From an uncultured Erythrobacter sp. (GTDB taxonomy: Bacteria > Pseudomonadota > Alphaproteobacteria > Sphingomonadales > Sphingomonadaceae): 64,000 nt of DNA. The position numbers were made by a program, and so were the translations under genes. Below the pieces are notes generated by a model that made no database searches, had not been told where the DNA came from, and worked only from the letters and a program-made list of their open reading frames with translations. Location of the stretch: positions 1,178,001 through 1,242,000 of the forward strand of contig NZ_OY284433.1 of NCBI RefSeq assembly GCF_958304185.1. Direction: 5' to 3'. Below, one piece after another: positions 8,317 through 17,094 of this stretch (position 1 is the stretch's first letter; every line of letters begins with the position of its first letter).

Positions 8317-10131
8317 ATGGCGTTCCTGATCCGCACCATCGATTTCACCGCTGCGGGGCGTGAGATTATCCGCGACCGTGTGCTGGAGCAGACCAGCCTC
8401 ACCGTAGGCCGCGCGGCTGAGAACGACATCCACCTCCCTGATCTGGCGGTGGAACAGAACCATGTGCGGATTGATTTGCAAGGCGATGGCACGCTCGGCG
8501 TCGCTGCGCTCGGAACACTCGGCTTTGCACTAGATGGCAGGGTGGTCATGGAAGGCACCATCGACCCGCGCACCGGGGGTGAAATTGCGCTCGGCGCAGC
8601 GCGGTTGGCGGTTGCCAGCGAGGCGGACGGCAACACCTCCATCACCATCCGCCAGGTCGCCGCTGACGAGGGGAAAGGCGACGCCTTGCGCGGCTTCGCG
8701 CTCGCCAGCGTGCTGCCGTCCAAGCGCGCGATGAGCTGGGCCTTCGCGGGCGCAATCCTGCTATTGCTCCTGCTGGTGCCGGTCGCCAGCCACCTGCTGC
8801 GCTCGCCTGCCAAGCCTGACCCCACCGGCAAGACCCCAGGTCAGGTGGTGCTGGACGCAGCATGGTCGTCTGGCGAGCTATCGCTGAAGCACCACAGCCT
8901 CGAGGATAATTGCGAAAGCTGCCACGTCGATGCCTTCGAGAGCGTACAGGATCAAACCTGCGTCTCGTGCCACAAGGACACCGGCGATCACGCCCCGATG
9001 CCGCGCCTTGCCAAAGGCAGGCCTGCGCTGACACCGGGCGACGCGCTGCAATGGCGCATCGCGGAAGGCTTCGGCAAGGAAGGCCCGCTCGGCTGCGTGT
9101 CGTGCCATTCGGAACACGAAGGCCCCAAGCGCCAAGCGGCGGGCGGCGAGGCGTTCTGTTCGGACTGCCACAATAAACTCGACACCCGGCTGACCGATAC
9201 GGCGCTGGCGAACGCCCATGATTTCGGCAAGGGCCACCCGCAGTTCCGCCCGGTCTATTTCGCCAGCTTCGGCGCGGCCAAGCCCGTGCGCGCGGCGCCG
9301 GGGGCGAAACCGGTTGAACGCTCCGGCCTCGTCTTCCCGCACGATGTCCACATCAACGCGCGCGGCGGTGCGGCGCGTATGGCGGTCAGCCTTTCACAAT
9401 ATGGTAAGCCCTTGGAATGCAATGATTGTCATACCCTGACAGCCGACCGAATGTCGTTCAAGGAGGTGAAGATGGAGGACTCCTGCGAGGGCTGCCACAG
9501 TCTGGTCTCCGGGCGCACGGCGGCGGGCGGGTTCAGCAAGCTGCGCCACGGCGATATCAAGGATCTGGCCGAGGATCTCGCGCGGATCTCGTCCGGCCCG
9601 CGCCCGCGCGTCGGCCCCGCCCGCCAGCGGCCCGGACAGATTGGCAGCGCCTCTCCCTATCGCGCGGATTTCGGCCGCCCAGTGCGCGCCTATATCGGGC
9701 TATCGAACGCGTTGTCGGCGGGCGGGGTCTGCACCGAATGCCACTTGCCGACCCGCGGCCCGACCGGGCAGGCCGATCTCATGCCGGTCAACCTGCCCGA
9801 CCGCTTCCTCACCAGCGGCTATTTCAACCACGAGGCGCACAAACGCGAGAAGTGCACCGATTGCCACGCGGCGGACACCTCCAAGGTGGCGAGCGATCTG
9901 CTGATCCCTAATCTGACAAGCTGCCGTGAGTGTCACCTCGGAGCGACTGCGGTGAGGACCAAAAAGATCGTGCCGAGCGATTGCGCGATGTGCCACGCCT
10001 ATCACCTGCCCGCAGGACAATGGCAGGGCTTGAGGCCGCCCAAAGGCCCCGCGCCGCATTACAAGCCGCCGCCCGCTCCTCCCAAGACGAAGGTTGCAGC
10101 GGTCTCGGCCAAGGCTAGGCAAAAGCCATGA
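8317..10131 (+). CDS. FHA domain - transmembrane - decaheme cytochrome c fusion
   Basis: A 604-residue protein. Residues ~1-110 form an FHA phosphopeptide-binding domain (VGRAAENDIHLPDLAV...NHVRI). A single membrane helix at ~139-161 (MSWAFAGAILLLLLLVPVAS) follows, so the FHA part faces the cytoplasm and the rest the periplasm. Ten CxxCH heme motifs lie between residues 199 and 560: CESCH, CVSCH, CVSCH, CSDCH, CNDCH, CEGCH, CTECH, CTDCH, CRECH and CAMCH. The tail is Pro/Lys-rich. Starts 10 bp after the membrane gene. Inferred role: membrane-anchored periplasmic multiheme relay whose cytoplasmic FHA domain could recruit a phosphorylated partner. Joining FHA to a decaheme domain is unusual. Confidence 0.85.
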   Translation: MAFLIRTIDFTAAGREIIRDRVLEQTSLTVGRAAENDIHLPDLAVEQNHVRIDLQGDGTLGVAALGTLGFALDGRVVMEGTIDPRTGGEIALGAARLAVASEADGNTSITIRQVAADEGKGDALRGFALASVLPSKRAMSWAFAGAILLLLLLVPVASHLLRSPAKPDPTGKTPGQVVLDAAWSSGELSLKHHSLEDNCESCHVDAFESVQDQTCVSCHKDTGDHAPMPRLAKGRPALTPGDALQWRIAEGFGKEGPLGCVSCHSEHEGPKRQAAGGEAFCSDCHNKLDTRLTDTALANAHDFGKGHPQFRPVYFASFGAAKPVRAAPGAKPVERSGLVFPHDVHINARGGAARMAVSLSQYGKPLECNDCHTLTADRMSFKEVKMEDSCEGCHSLVSGRTAAGGFSKLRHGDIKDLAEDLARISSGPRPRVGPARQRPGQIGSASPYRADFGRPVRAYIGLSNALSAGGVCTECHLPTRGPTGQADLMPVNLPDRFLTSGYFNHEAHKREKCTDCHAADTSKVASDLLIPNLTSCRECHLGATAVRTKKIVPSDCAMCHAYHLPAGQWQGLRPPKGPAPHYKPPPAPPKTKVAAVSAKARQKP

Positions 10132-11015
10132 GCGGGGCGGCCCTTTCCGCCGGGCGTGCTGTGCTGATCGCACAAATGACCGACATTCACGTCGGCTTTG
10201 CCCCTGACGAACAGCCCGAGGAGCTGAACCTCACCCGCTTCCGCGCGACTTTGGCGCGGCTGCTCAATGGCCCCAACCGGCCCGATCTGCTGGTGCTATC
10301 GGGCGACATTACCGATCACGGCGATCCGGAGAGCTTCGCCAAGACCGCTGAACTGCTGAAGGACTGCCCCTGCCCGATCATCCCGCTGGTCGGCAATCAC
10401 GATAGCCGCGCTGGCCTGCTCAGCGCTTTCCCGCAGGTCGTTCCGGCTGAGGGCGGGTTTCTGCACTATGTGGTCGAAGCGCCGCTGGGCTTGCGGATCA
10501 TCTGCCTCGATACGCTGGAGGACGGCCGACACGGCGGCGCCTTCTGCGAAATGCGCGCCGCGTGGCTGGCGGCGCGGCTGGCCGAGGCTCCCGACACGCC
10601 GACGCTGATTTTCATGCATCACCCCCCGGTGGTCGCCGGGATCGACTGGATGGACCCCGCGCCGGACGAGCCTTGGATTATGCGGCTGCGCAGCGTGCTG
10701 GAAGGGCAGCATCATGTGCAGGCAATCCATTGCGGGCACTTGCACCGCCCGATCACCACGCGCTTTGCCGGCATCCCGCTCGGCGTGACGCCGTCGGTCG
10801 CGCCGCTGGTGGCGATGGATCTGAACCCGATCAACAAGGACGTGCCCGACAACCGCGAACTCATCACCACCGAGCCGCCGACCTATGCGCTGCACCGCTG
10901 GGACGGGGCTGCGCTGGTGTCCCACTACGAGCGCGTCGGTGATTGGGAAGTACTGGCGCGGTTCCATGCCGGGCTGCAACCGATGATCGAAGGAATGTTT
11001 GCGGAAAGAGATTAG
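10128..11015 (+). CDS. CpdA-like cyclic-nucleotide phosphodiesterase (class III metallophosphoesterase)
   Basis: A 295-residue calcineurin-like phosphoesterase overlapping the preceding stop by four bases (ATGA). The metal-binding motifs are complete and in order: MTDIHVG, LSGDITDHG, VGNHDS, MHHPP and HCGHLHRP. This set and the length match CpdA-type 3',5'-cAMP phosphodiesterases. No signal peptide or membrane segment, so it should be cytoplasmic. Its place as last gene behind a protein with two cNMP-binding domains suggests that it resets the cyclic-nucleotide signal that gates that protein; this is inference from context. Some members of the family hydrolyse other phosphodiesters, so substrate is not certain. 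Confidence 0.8.
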   Translation: MSGAALSAGRAVLIAQMTDIHVGFAPDEQPEELNLTRFRATLARLLNGPNRPDLLVLSGDITDHGDPESFAKTAELLKDCPCPIIPLVGNHDSRAGLLSAFPQVVPAEGGFLHYVVEAPLGLRIICLDTLEDGRHGGAFCEMRAAWLAARLAEAPDTPTLIFMHHPPVVAGIDWMDPAPDEPWIMRLRSVLEGQHHVQAIHCGHLHRPITTRFAGIPLGVTPSVAPLVAMDLNPINKDVPDNRELITTEPPTYALHRWDGAALVSHYERVGDWEVLARFHAGLQPMIEGMFAERD

Positions 11016-11021
11016 TTCTTT

Positions 11022-11117
11022 CCCCCGCCCCGGGCTTGACCCGGGGCCCTGCTCCCTTGCCGATCACCACTCTCTCATAAAGAAAAGCTAGGCCCCGGGT
11101 CAGGCCCGGGGCGGGGT
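11022..11117. repeat. Inverted-repeat element, family A, copy 2
   Basis: Arms around CCCCGGGCTTGACCCGGGGC (11026-11048) and the inverted GCCCCGGGTCAGGCCCGGGG (about 11091-11112) enclose ~40 bp. It fills the gap between two convergent operons (stop codons at 11015 and 11126) and could act as a bidirectional transcription terminator. Confidence 0.75.
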
Positions 11118-11125
11118 GTGTGGTA

Positions 11126-14100
11126 TTACTTCCCCACTGCCGCCCGCTGCGCTCCCGTCGGCGCCACCCCAACCCAGCGCCTCATGTCGACATCATCGCT
11201 GACCTTCCACGGCACGCCGCTGCGGGTCATGAACAGGCGCTCCATCTCGGGCCGGGTGAAGGGCCGCGAGCCCAATCGCCCGAACACCGCCATCTGCCCG
11301 CCGGTCTCGTCCACCGCACGGTCGCGGTCGAGGCCCTTGGAAAGCGCAATCGCAGGCGAAGGCGTCTTGGCCCAGGCGATCAGCTCCGGCACCGGCGCGG
11401 GGCTGAAGCCGTAGAAATTGCGCTGGCTGTCCGGGCTGGTGAGTTGCAGCACCTTCATCCCGTTCCGCCCATCCGCCACGTAAGCGAACAGCGAGGCGTT
11501 GGTGGTGCCGACGATCACGTCCTCGGCGTCGTTGAGGGTGCCGTCCAACGTCACCTTCTGGAAAATGCGGGGGCTGCGCGGGTTTGTCACGTCGAGGATC
11601 ACCAACCCCTCACCCTTGGCGGCGACATAGGCATAGGTGCGCGCGATATACATCCGCCGCGCGTTGGCGAGCGGCACGGTTCCCTCTGGCACCGCAACCG
11701 GCGCGCGGAGCGAGGTGATGTCGAACAGCTTTACCCCGTCCGCGTCCGTGACCCAGAGGTAGCGGAACTGCACGGCCGAAGCGCGCGCATTGCGAAGCTC
11801 GCGCACGGCAGCGACCTTGGGCGCATCGGGGTTGGCGAGATCGACTACTACCAGCCCCTTGTCGGCTGTGATGAAGGCAACCTCGCCCGCCAGCGTGATG
11901 TGCTGCGCCCCGGTCAGCACCCCGCCGGGGTTCCACGCGTCCGAGCCATCGGTGAACACCTTGCGGGTCAACTTGTTGTTGCGGAATTCTCCGTCCGCCA
12001 GCGTGTTGACGTTGACGAGGATCAGGCCCTCGACCGCATCGGTCACGACCGCATAGTTGTAGATCGGCAGGAAGGCCTGCTCCTGATTGATCACGCGCAT
12101 CTCCGGCGTGCTGCGGGTCGGCGCGATAGGCTGGTTGGTGGGCAGCGCCATGCAGGTGGCGTTGGCGGTCTTGACGTTGGTGTCATGCCCGAGCGCCGAG
12201 AACGGCCCCTTCAGGATCCGCTCCGAGGTGCCCTTGTTGGCGATGCTCGCCACGTCATAGGCGGTGAACCCGCCCTTGCCGCTCGCGACGAACATATACT
12301 CGCCGCGCAGTTGCAGGCAGCCGACCCGGTCGCTGGTGCCTTCGTGGACGTTGACGAATTCCTCAAGCGGCTGAGTCTCACCGCTCATCTTGGCATCGAA
12401 AGTCTTGCCCCGCACCCAGTTCTTCAGCTCGCGCCCATTCTGGTCGACATGCAGCCCCCACCAATCGGGATAGGCATAGCGGTGGAGGTAGGAGCCGATC
12501 ACCGCCTGCGGCTCGTCATATTCGGTGACGCGGGTGGCTTGGAACCCGCCTTCGAGGCCAGTCCATGCGTTTAGCCCGACGAAGTTGACGTAGTTGGTGC
12601 CCAGCAGGAAGAGCTGCGCCATGATCGCGTTGTTATCGTCCTTGGCCGACAGGTGGCAATCGGTGCAGGTCTTGGTCTCGGTCTTGCGCACAGTGTGAGG
12701 GAAGTGCGGCGCGAAGGCTTGGCTGGAGAACCCGATGGCCGAAATCGGCGGCTGCTGCACATAGATCCGCTCGCGGTTGATATTGGTCGAGGACAACACC
12801 AGCGCCGAGGATGACCGCACCGGCGCGACCTGATTGCCCTTGGTGGTCTGGTGCTTGCCGAGCTGGAACATCTCGTCACGCGCGACCTGCGGGTTATAGG
12901 TGGCGAAGTTGCGCATCTCCCCGCCTTCGTATTTGTGCGATTTGGTCTTCCAGTTGGCCTCAATCGGCAGGTGGCATCCGCCACAACTCGTCGTCCACGA
13001 AAGGTGGCAGGTGAAGCACGCCATCTCCGGATCGCGGTGCGCACGGTCGTCGATCCCGATGCCGGTGCCGAATTCGAAATTGCCGGTTTCCGCGCCGTAA
13101 CGGCTGACGAGCTTCGCCCGCGCGGCCTTGGCGTTGAACACCGGAGTGGCAGGATCGACCGAGTCCTTGACGAGGCTCATCTCCCATTCGAGCTTGGGAT
13201 CGACGATTGATCGCTGGACCAGCTTTCGCCTGCCGTCTGCGCCTTCCATCCATTCGAACCGGCGCTTGCCATCGGGGTTGCGCAGCAGGCTGAGGTCGTG
13301 GCCTTCGGGCGGCGCGGCGGGGCCGCTGGTGCGCAGGGTGGGATAGGCATCGGGCGTGCCGTGGCAATCCTTGCAGGTGATCTCGATCGCGTTGGCAACT
13401 TCGCCATAGATCAGGCCATTGCCGTGGCTGTCCTGCTCGAAATGGCAATCGGCGCATTGCAGGCCGACTTCGGCGTGGATGTCCATCATGTGGACCGCCT
13501 TGCCGGGGTTCACACCGGCGGGGACGAACTTGCCCTCGCCTTCCTTGCGCCACTTATCCGGATCGTCGGGGTCGACGATCTTGCCGTCCGCATCGAGCAG
13601 ATTGCCTTCGCGGTCGCGCTTAAAGATCGCGCGGAAGTTCCAGCCGTGGCCGTGATAATCGGCGAACTGGGTGTCCTTGAGTTTGGGGTTGAGGTCATAG
13701 ACGTTGCGCACGAATTCCAGATCGCCCCACTTCCCGCGCGCCGCTGCGGCTTCCGGGTTGCGGTCGTTGATCGCGCGCACTTCCTCGGCCGTGGGGTATT
13801 TCTGCTGTTCGGGCCACATTGATTGGGCGTCGCTCTCGTAATCCCACATGGTGTAGCCGAGGAACGAGTTCAGGAAGATGTTGGGCTGGTGCATGTGGCA
13901 GTTCATGCACTGGCTGGTCGGGATCGCGCGGGTGAAGACGTGTTGGAGCGGGTGGCCCTTCTCCTTCAGCTGACCGCCCACCGTCAGCCCGTCATCGGCG
14001 CGCTTACCCGGAGCCGCTTCGTGATCGTGATCGTCATGGCCCGGCTGCTTCACCGCGCCGTGCTTCGTCTCACCATGGCCCGCTGCCGCGTGCTCGATCT

Positions 14101-15241
14101 TTTCCGCGATGGTCGGATCGGCGGTGATGCTCTGCCCGTCACGCCCGTATTGCGCATAGATCAGCGAGTGGCGTGGCTCGCGGTCATTGGCATAGACCAC
14201 GTGGCAGCTCGCACAGCCTGAATGGCGGTAATCGCCCGGCTGGTCATTGGTGCCAAGGAACCACGTGAAAGGATCATTGAGGCGGGTCTTGTGAATGTTA
14301 AGCGCCGGGATCGCCACGCGCAGACCCGTGCCGGGGCCGCGATTGGATTGCTTGAGGTCGGGCCGACCGGGCTCTTCGAGCCGCTGGATCGCGCCGCTCG
14401 GGTTAGGCAGGCCGATCTCGGGGAACTGCGAGTTGATCGTGCGACCGCCGCGTTCGAACACGCGGAACACATCGCCTGGCGGGATCACCTGCCAGGTGGG
14501 GAGCGGATACATCTCGGCCAAAACGCCGCGAGCGACTTGATCTTCCGACAACACGCCCCCTGGACCCGCGCCGGGCGAGGTGATCTTCGCGGGCAACCCA
14601 TCGCGGGTGTAGGCCTCGCCCAGCAGGTAATTCTTGAACGGCAGAATCCCGTTATTGTAGCTCGCCCCGCCCCACAGCATCGCGCCTGACGCCATGATCG
14701 AGCGTTCCGCCGCCTCGATCGACTGAATGTGACACGACCCGCAGGCCTCGCGCGCCACGCGGTAGTCGGAGGGGTTCACGAACTTCACGAACTCCGGCGC
14801 TTCCTTGTTGAGCAAGGTGTAGGACCGCTTCGGGTTGGCCGAGGAGGGGAAGTGCCAGCTGTCAGGATATGTCGGCAGCACGTGGGCGGTGTCGCGGGCG
14901 GCGACGTAATCGGGGTGATCGTGGGGAAGCTCGGAATTGCCGCGCACCTTGGGGTTGCCGCCGTGGCAATCGGTGCAACCCAGCCGCACTGCGGGTGAGA
15001 CGTGCATGGTCGGCGCGTCGGTCTTGACGTGGCAGGTGTTGCAGCCTTCGGACTTGGCATTCATCTCGGCGACTGATTGCCGCTGCGGCGCGGGCGGCGC
15101 GAAGACGGCGGTGTAATCGCGCTTGACCGGCTTTTCCTTGTCCGCCGCCTGCGGAGCGCCTGCGAACAGTGACACAGCGAGCACCAGCGCCGCAGCCAGT
15201 AGCGCGAAGTGTCGGGTGAGAGATTGGCCAAGCTTCAACAT
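11126..15241 (-). CDS. Periplasmic decaheme cytochrome c with C-terminal LVIVD beta-propeller
   Basis: A 1371-residue exported protein with a signal peptide (about residues 1-33, ending APQAA). Ten CxxCH motifs run from C67 to about residue 861: CNTCH, CTDCH, CGSCH, CASCH, CMNCH, CADCH, CKDCH, CFTCH, CGGCH and CTDCH. Extra histidine-rich stretches (HDDHDHEAAPG) may supply axial ligands. The last ~400 residues carry LVIVD-type repeats (GLVVVDLANPDAPKVA, GLVILDVTNPRSPRIF), which form a surface beta-propeller in other proteins. The chosen ATG shares a base with the TGA of the barrel gene upstream (TGATG). Last gene of the minus-strand operon. Inferred role: large electron-transfer module docking on the outer-membrane barrel; substrate unknown. 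Confidence 0.85.
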   Translation of the reverse strand: MLKLGQSLTRHFALLAAALVLAVSLFAGAPQAADKEKPVKRDYTAVFAPPAPQRQSVAEMNAKSEGCNTCHVKTDAPTMHVSPAVRLGCTDCHGGNPKVRGNSELPHDHPDYVAARDTAHVLPTYPDSWHFPSSANPKRSYTLLNKEAPEFVKFVNPSDYRVAREACGSCHIQSIEAAERSIMASGAMLWGGASYNNGILPFKNYLLGEAYTRDGLPAKITSPGAGPGGVLSEDQVARGVLAEMYPLPTWQVIPPGDVFRVFERGGRTINSQFPEIGLPNPSGAIQRLEEPGRPDLKQSNRGPGTGLRVAIPALNIHKTRLNDPFTWFLGTNDQPGDYRHSGCASCHVVYANDREPRHSLIYAQYGRDGQSITADPTIAEKIEHAAAGHGETKHGAVKQPGHDDHDHEAAPGKRADDGLTVGGQLKEKGHPLQHVFTRAIPTSQCMNCHMHQPNIFLNSFLGYTMWDYESDAQSMWPEQQKYPTAEEVRAINDRNPEAAAARGKWGDLEFVRNVYDLNPKLKDTQFADYHGHGWNFRAIFKRDREGNLLDADGKIVDPDDPDKWRKEGEGKFVPAGVNPGKAVHMMDIHAEVGLQCADCHFEQDSHGNGLIYGEVANAIEITCKDCHGTPDAYPTLRTSGPAAPPEGHDLSLLRNPDGKRRFEWMEGADGRRKLVQRSIVDPKLEWEMSLVKDSVDPATPVFNAKAARAKLVSRYGAETGNFEFGTGIGIDDRAHRDPEMACFTCHLSWTTSCGGCHLPIEANWKTKSHKYEGGEMRNFATYNPQVARDEMFQLGKHQTTKGNQVAPVRSSSALVLSSTNINRERIYVQQPPISAIGFSSQAFAPHFPHTVRKTETKTCTDCHLSAKDDNNAIMAQLFLLGTNYVNFVGLNAWTGLEGGFQATRVTEYDEPQAVIGSYLHRYAYPDWWGLHVDQNGRELKNWVRGKTFDAKMSGETQPLEEFVNVHEGTSDRVGCLQLRGEYMFVASGKGGFTAYDVASIANKGTSERILKGPFSALGHDTNVKTANATCMALPTNQPIAPTRSTPEMRVINQEQAFLPIYNYAVVTDAVEGLILVNVNTLADGEFRNNKLTRKVFTDGSDAWNPGGVLTGAQHITLAGEVAFITADKGLVVVDLANPDAPKVAAVRELRNARASAVQFRYLWVTDADGVKLFDITSLRAPVAVPEGTVPLANARRMYIARTYAYVAAKGEGLVILDVTNPRSPRIFQKVTLDGTLNDAEDVIVGTTNASLFAYVADGRNGMKVLQLTSPDSQRNFYGFSPAPVPELIAWAKTPSPAIALSKGLDRDRAVDETGGQMAVFGRLGSRPFTRPEMERLFMTRSGVPWKVSDDVDMRRWVGVAPTGAQRAAVGK

Positions 15242-17094
15242 CAGTAGGTCAGCACCACGTTGGCGAGGATCGAAACAAACTCCTGTCCGCCGCCGCGCGC
15301 GGTGAACAGGTCCTTGAAGCCGTCGCCTGCAACAAGTGTCGCGGCAGACAGGCGAAAAACGAGGTTCTGATTGGCCTTGGGCCGCCAGATCGCGGCGGCC
15401 GATAGGTCGAAGCCGATCTCGCGCGGGATCGAGCCTTCGTTGCGCAGCACTTGCAGCGTCGCGGTGTTCTCGAACCACAGGTGATTGGCGTTGGCCGACA
15501 GGCGAAACTGCGGCGTCAGATCGAAATCCGCCCCGACTCCGGCGAGGATCAGGCCGGGGTTGTTGAAATTGCTCTGCCCCTGCTCCTTGGAACTGCGCAG
15601 CGAATTCAGCAGGCCATTTCTGCCGTTGATGCTGACCGCCCTGCCCCCGCCCGCAAAGGGGATGGTCTGGCGGATCCAGTAGGACGTATCCGCGCCCGCA
15701 AAGACCGGGTTTTCAAAGATCGCGTCGAACCCGCCTTCGGTGTCGTCATAGGGATCGCTGTCCCCGCTGGCATAGGCGGCAGACAGGCGGAAACGCATCC
15801 AGTTGCGGTCGTAACTCGCCTCAACCGCCGCAAACTGCGCGTTGATATTGGCGGGGCGATCGGTGAAGAAACTGTTCCGGTCCTCCCCCAGCGCCCAGTA
15901 GAAACTGCCGGTGAGGTTTACCCGCCCCAGCCGCCCGTCAACATTGTAGCCGAGATAGACCGCGTCATATTCCCGGCCCCGCAGTGTGCCGAGCAAGGCC
16001 GGGCGGACTGGGAAGCCGTTGGTGTCGATCTGGATGTCGTCCGCCTCGCGGTTCATGTTGTAGACCACGGTGATCTGGCTGGTCAGCGCCGGGATCAGGA
16101 AGTCCTGACGATAGGCATTGGCGACGAACACGAAATCATCCCGCGGGCTGCGCAGGATCGCGTTGAGGCCGGAATTGGTGTCCTTCTCTAGCCGCCAGAA
16201 CGCGCCGAGATTGAACTGGAAGCGGTTGTTGTCGCGCGAGCCGAACAGGCGCACGCCTAGCTGCTGATCGTTGAACAGGAAGCCGCGGAAATCCGACTGG
16301 AACGGCTGGATGCCCGCGCGCAGTGAGATGAAGTCGAACCGGTCATTGTCGAACTGGCTGAAGTGGTAATCGACGAAGGCTTCCTGCACCCCGAGGAAAT
16401 GGTCGAGCCGGTGCGACGGGCGCGAGGGTTCCACAAACAGCACGCGCCTTTCGGGCACGTCGACATAGTTGACGTTGTAAGCCAGCGTGACGCGGTATTC
16501 GATGCTCGGCGGCTTGAAGGTGGTCGAGCCTTTTAGCAGCGCGAAACCGGCGATGAAGGTCTGGCTGAAGACCTGGCTGAAGTCGTTCCCGAACACGTCA
16601 TTGCGGTCAGGGTCTTCGGTGGTTTGAACGCCGACGGGGATGGGGAAGGTGCGCGGTTCGTACACGCTATCGCTGATGAGGTTGGCGACGAAGAACCAGT
16701 CGTCTTCCTTGATCGGCAGCCACGGCACCTTGGCACGGTTGATCGGCCGGTCGCCCTTGTAGGTGTTCTGGTTGTAAGGATCGAGCAGGTTCTCTTTGAC
16801 CAGCCCAAGGCTCTCGATCAGTCGCCAGCGATCGGGGATGGGCAGTTGGTCGGTCGGAAAGGCGCTGGGCGGCGGTGCGCGGATGGCACCTTCGTTGCTT
16901 TGCTCGATCCGCTCGGGCAGCGCAGGCGTGTAGCCGGGGCGCTGGCGGCCATCGATGATGTCGGGATCGACCGGGGGGACATCTTGCTCCCAGTCCTGCG
17001 ACGGTTCTTCGCCGGGCGGCGCGGGCGGTGGCTTCATGTCCTCAGGCGGCGGGGCTGCCTGAAGCAGCAGCAGAGCGGGCAGCAGCGAGCCCAT
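15241..17094 (-). CDS. Outer-membrane beta-barrel protein of the multiheme cluster
   Basis: A 617-residue protein with a short hydrophobic N-terminus (MGSLLPALLLLQAAPPP), a Pro-rich linker to about residue 90, and then a long series of alternating amphipathic strands. It ends in an aromatic residue (ANVVLTY), as expected for BamA-assembled barrels. No cysteine or heme motif is present. The start is ATG 17094, directly abutting the stop of the lipoprotein gene. Position between a surface-type lipoprotein gene and a periplasmic decaheme cytochrome gene parallels the porin-cytochrome arrangement of MtrB or PioB, but I cannot show sequence membership in either family. An alginate-export-like porin is the alternative. 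Confidence 0.65.
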   Translation of the reverse strand: MGSLLPALLLLQAAPPPEDMKPPPAPPGEEPSQDWEQDVPPVDPDIIDGRQRPGYTPALPERIEQSNEGAIRAPPPSAFPTDQLPIPDRWRLIESLGLVKENLLDPYNQNTYKGDRPINRAKVPWLPIKEDDWFFVANLISDSVYEPRTFPIPVGVQTTEDPDRNDVFGNDFSQVFSQTFIAGFALLKGSTTFKPPSIEYRVTLAYNVNYVDVPERRVLFVEPSRPSHRLDHFLGVQEAFVDYHFSQFDNDRFDFISLRAGIQPFQSDFRGFLFNDQQLGVRLFGSRDNNRFQFNLGAFWRLEKDTNSGLNAILRSPRDDFVFVANAYRQDFLIPALTSQITVVYNMNREADDIQIDTNGFPVRPALLGTLRGREYDAVYLGYNVDGRLGRVNLTGSFYWALGEDRNSFFTDRPANINAQFAAVEASYDRNWMRFRLSAAYASGDSDPYDDTEGGFDAIFENPVFAGADTSYWIRQTIPFAGGGRAVSINGRNGLLNSLRSSKEQGQSNFNNPGLILAGVGADFDLTPQFRLSANANHLWFENTATLQVLRNEGSIPREIGFDLSAAAIWRPKANQNLVFRLSAATLVAGDGFKDLFTARGGGQEFVSILANVVLTY

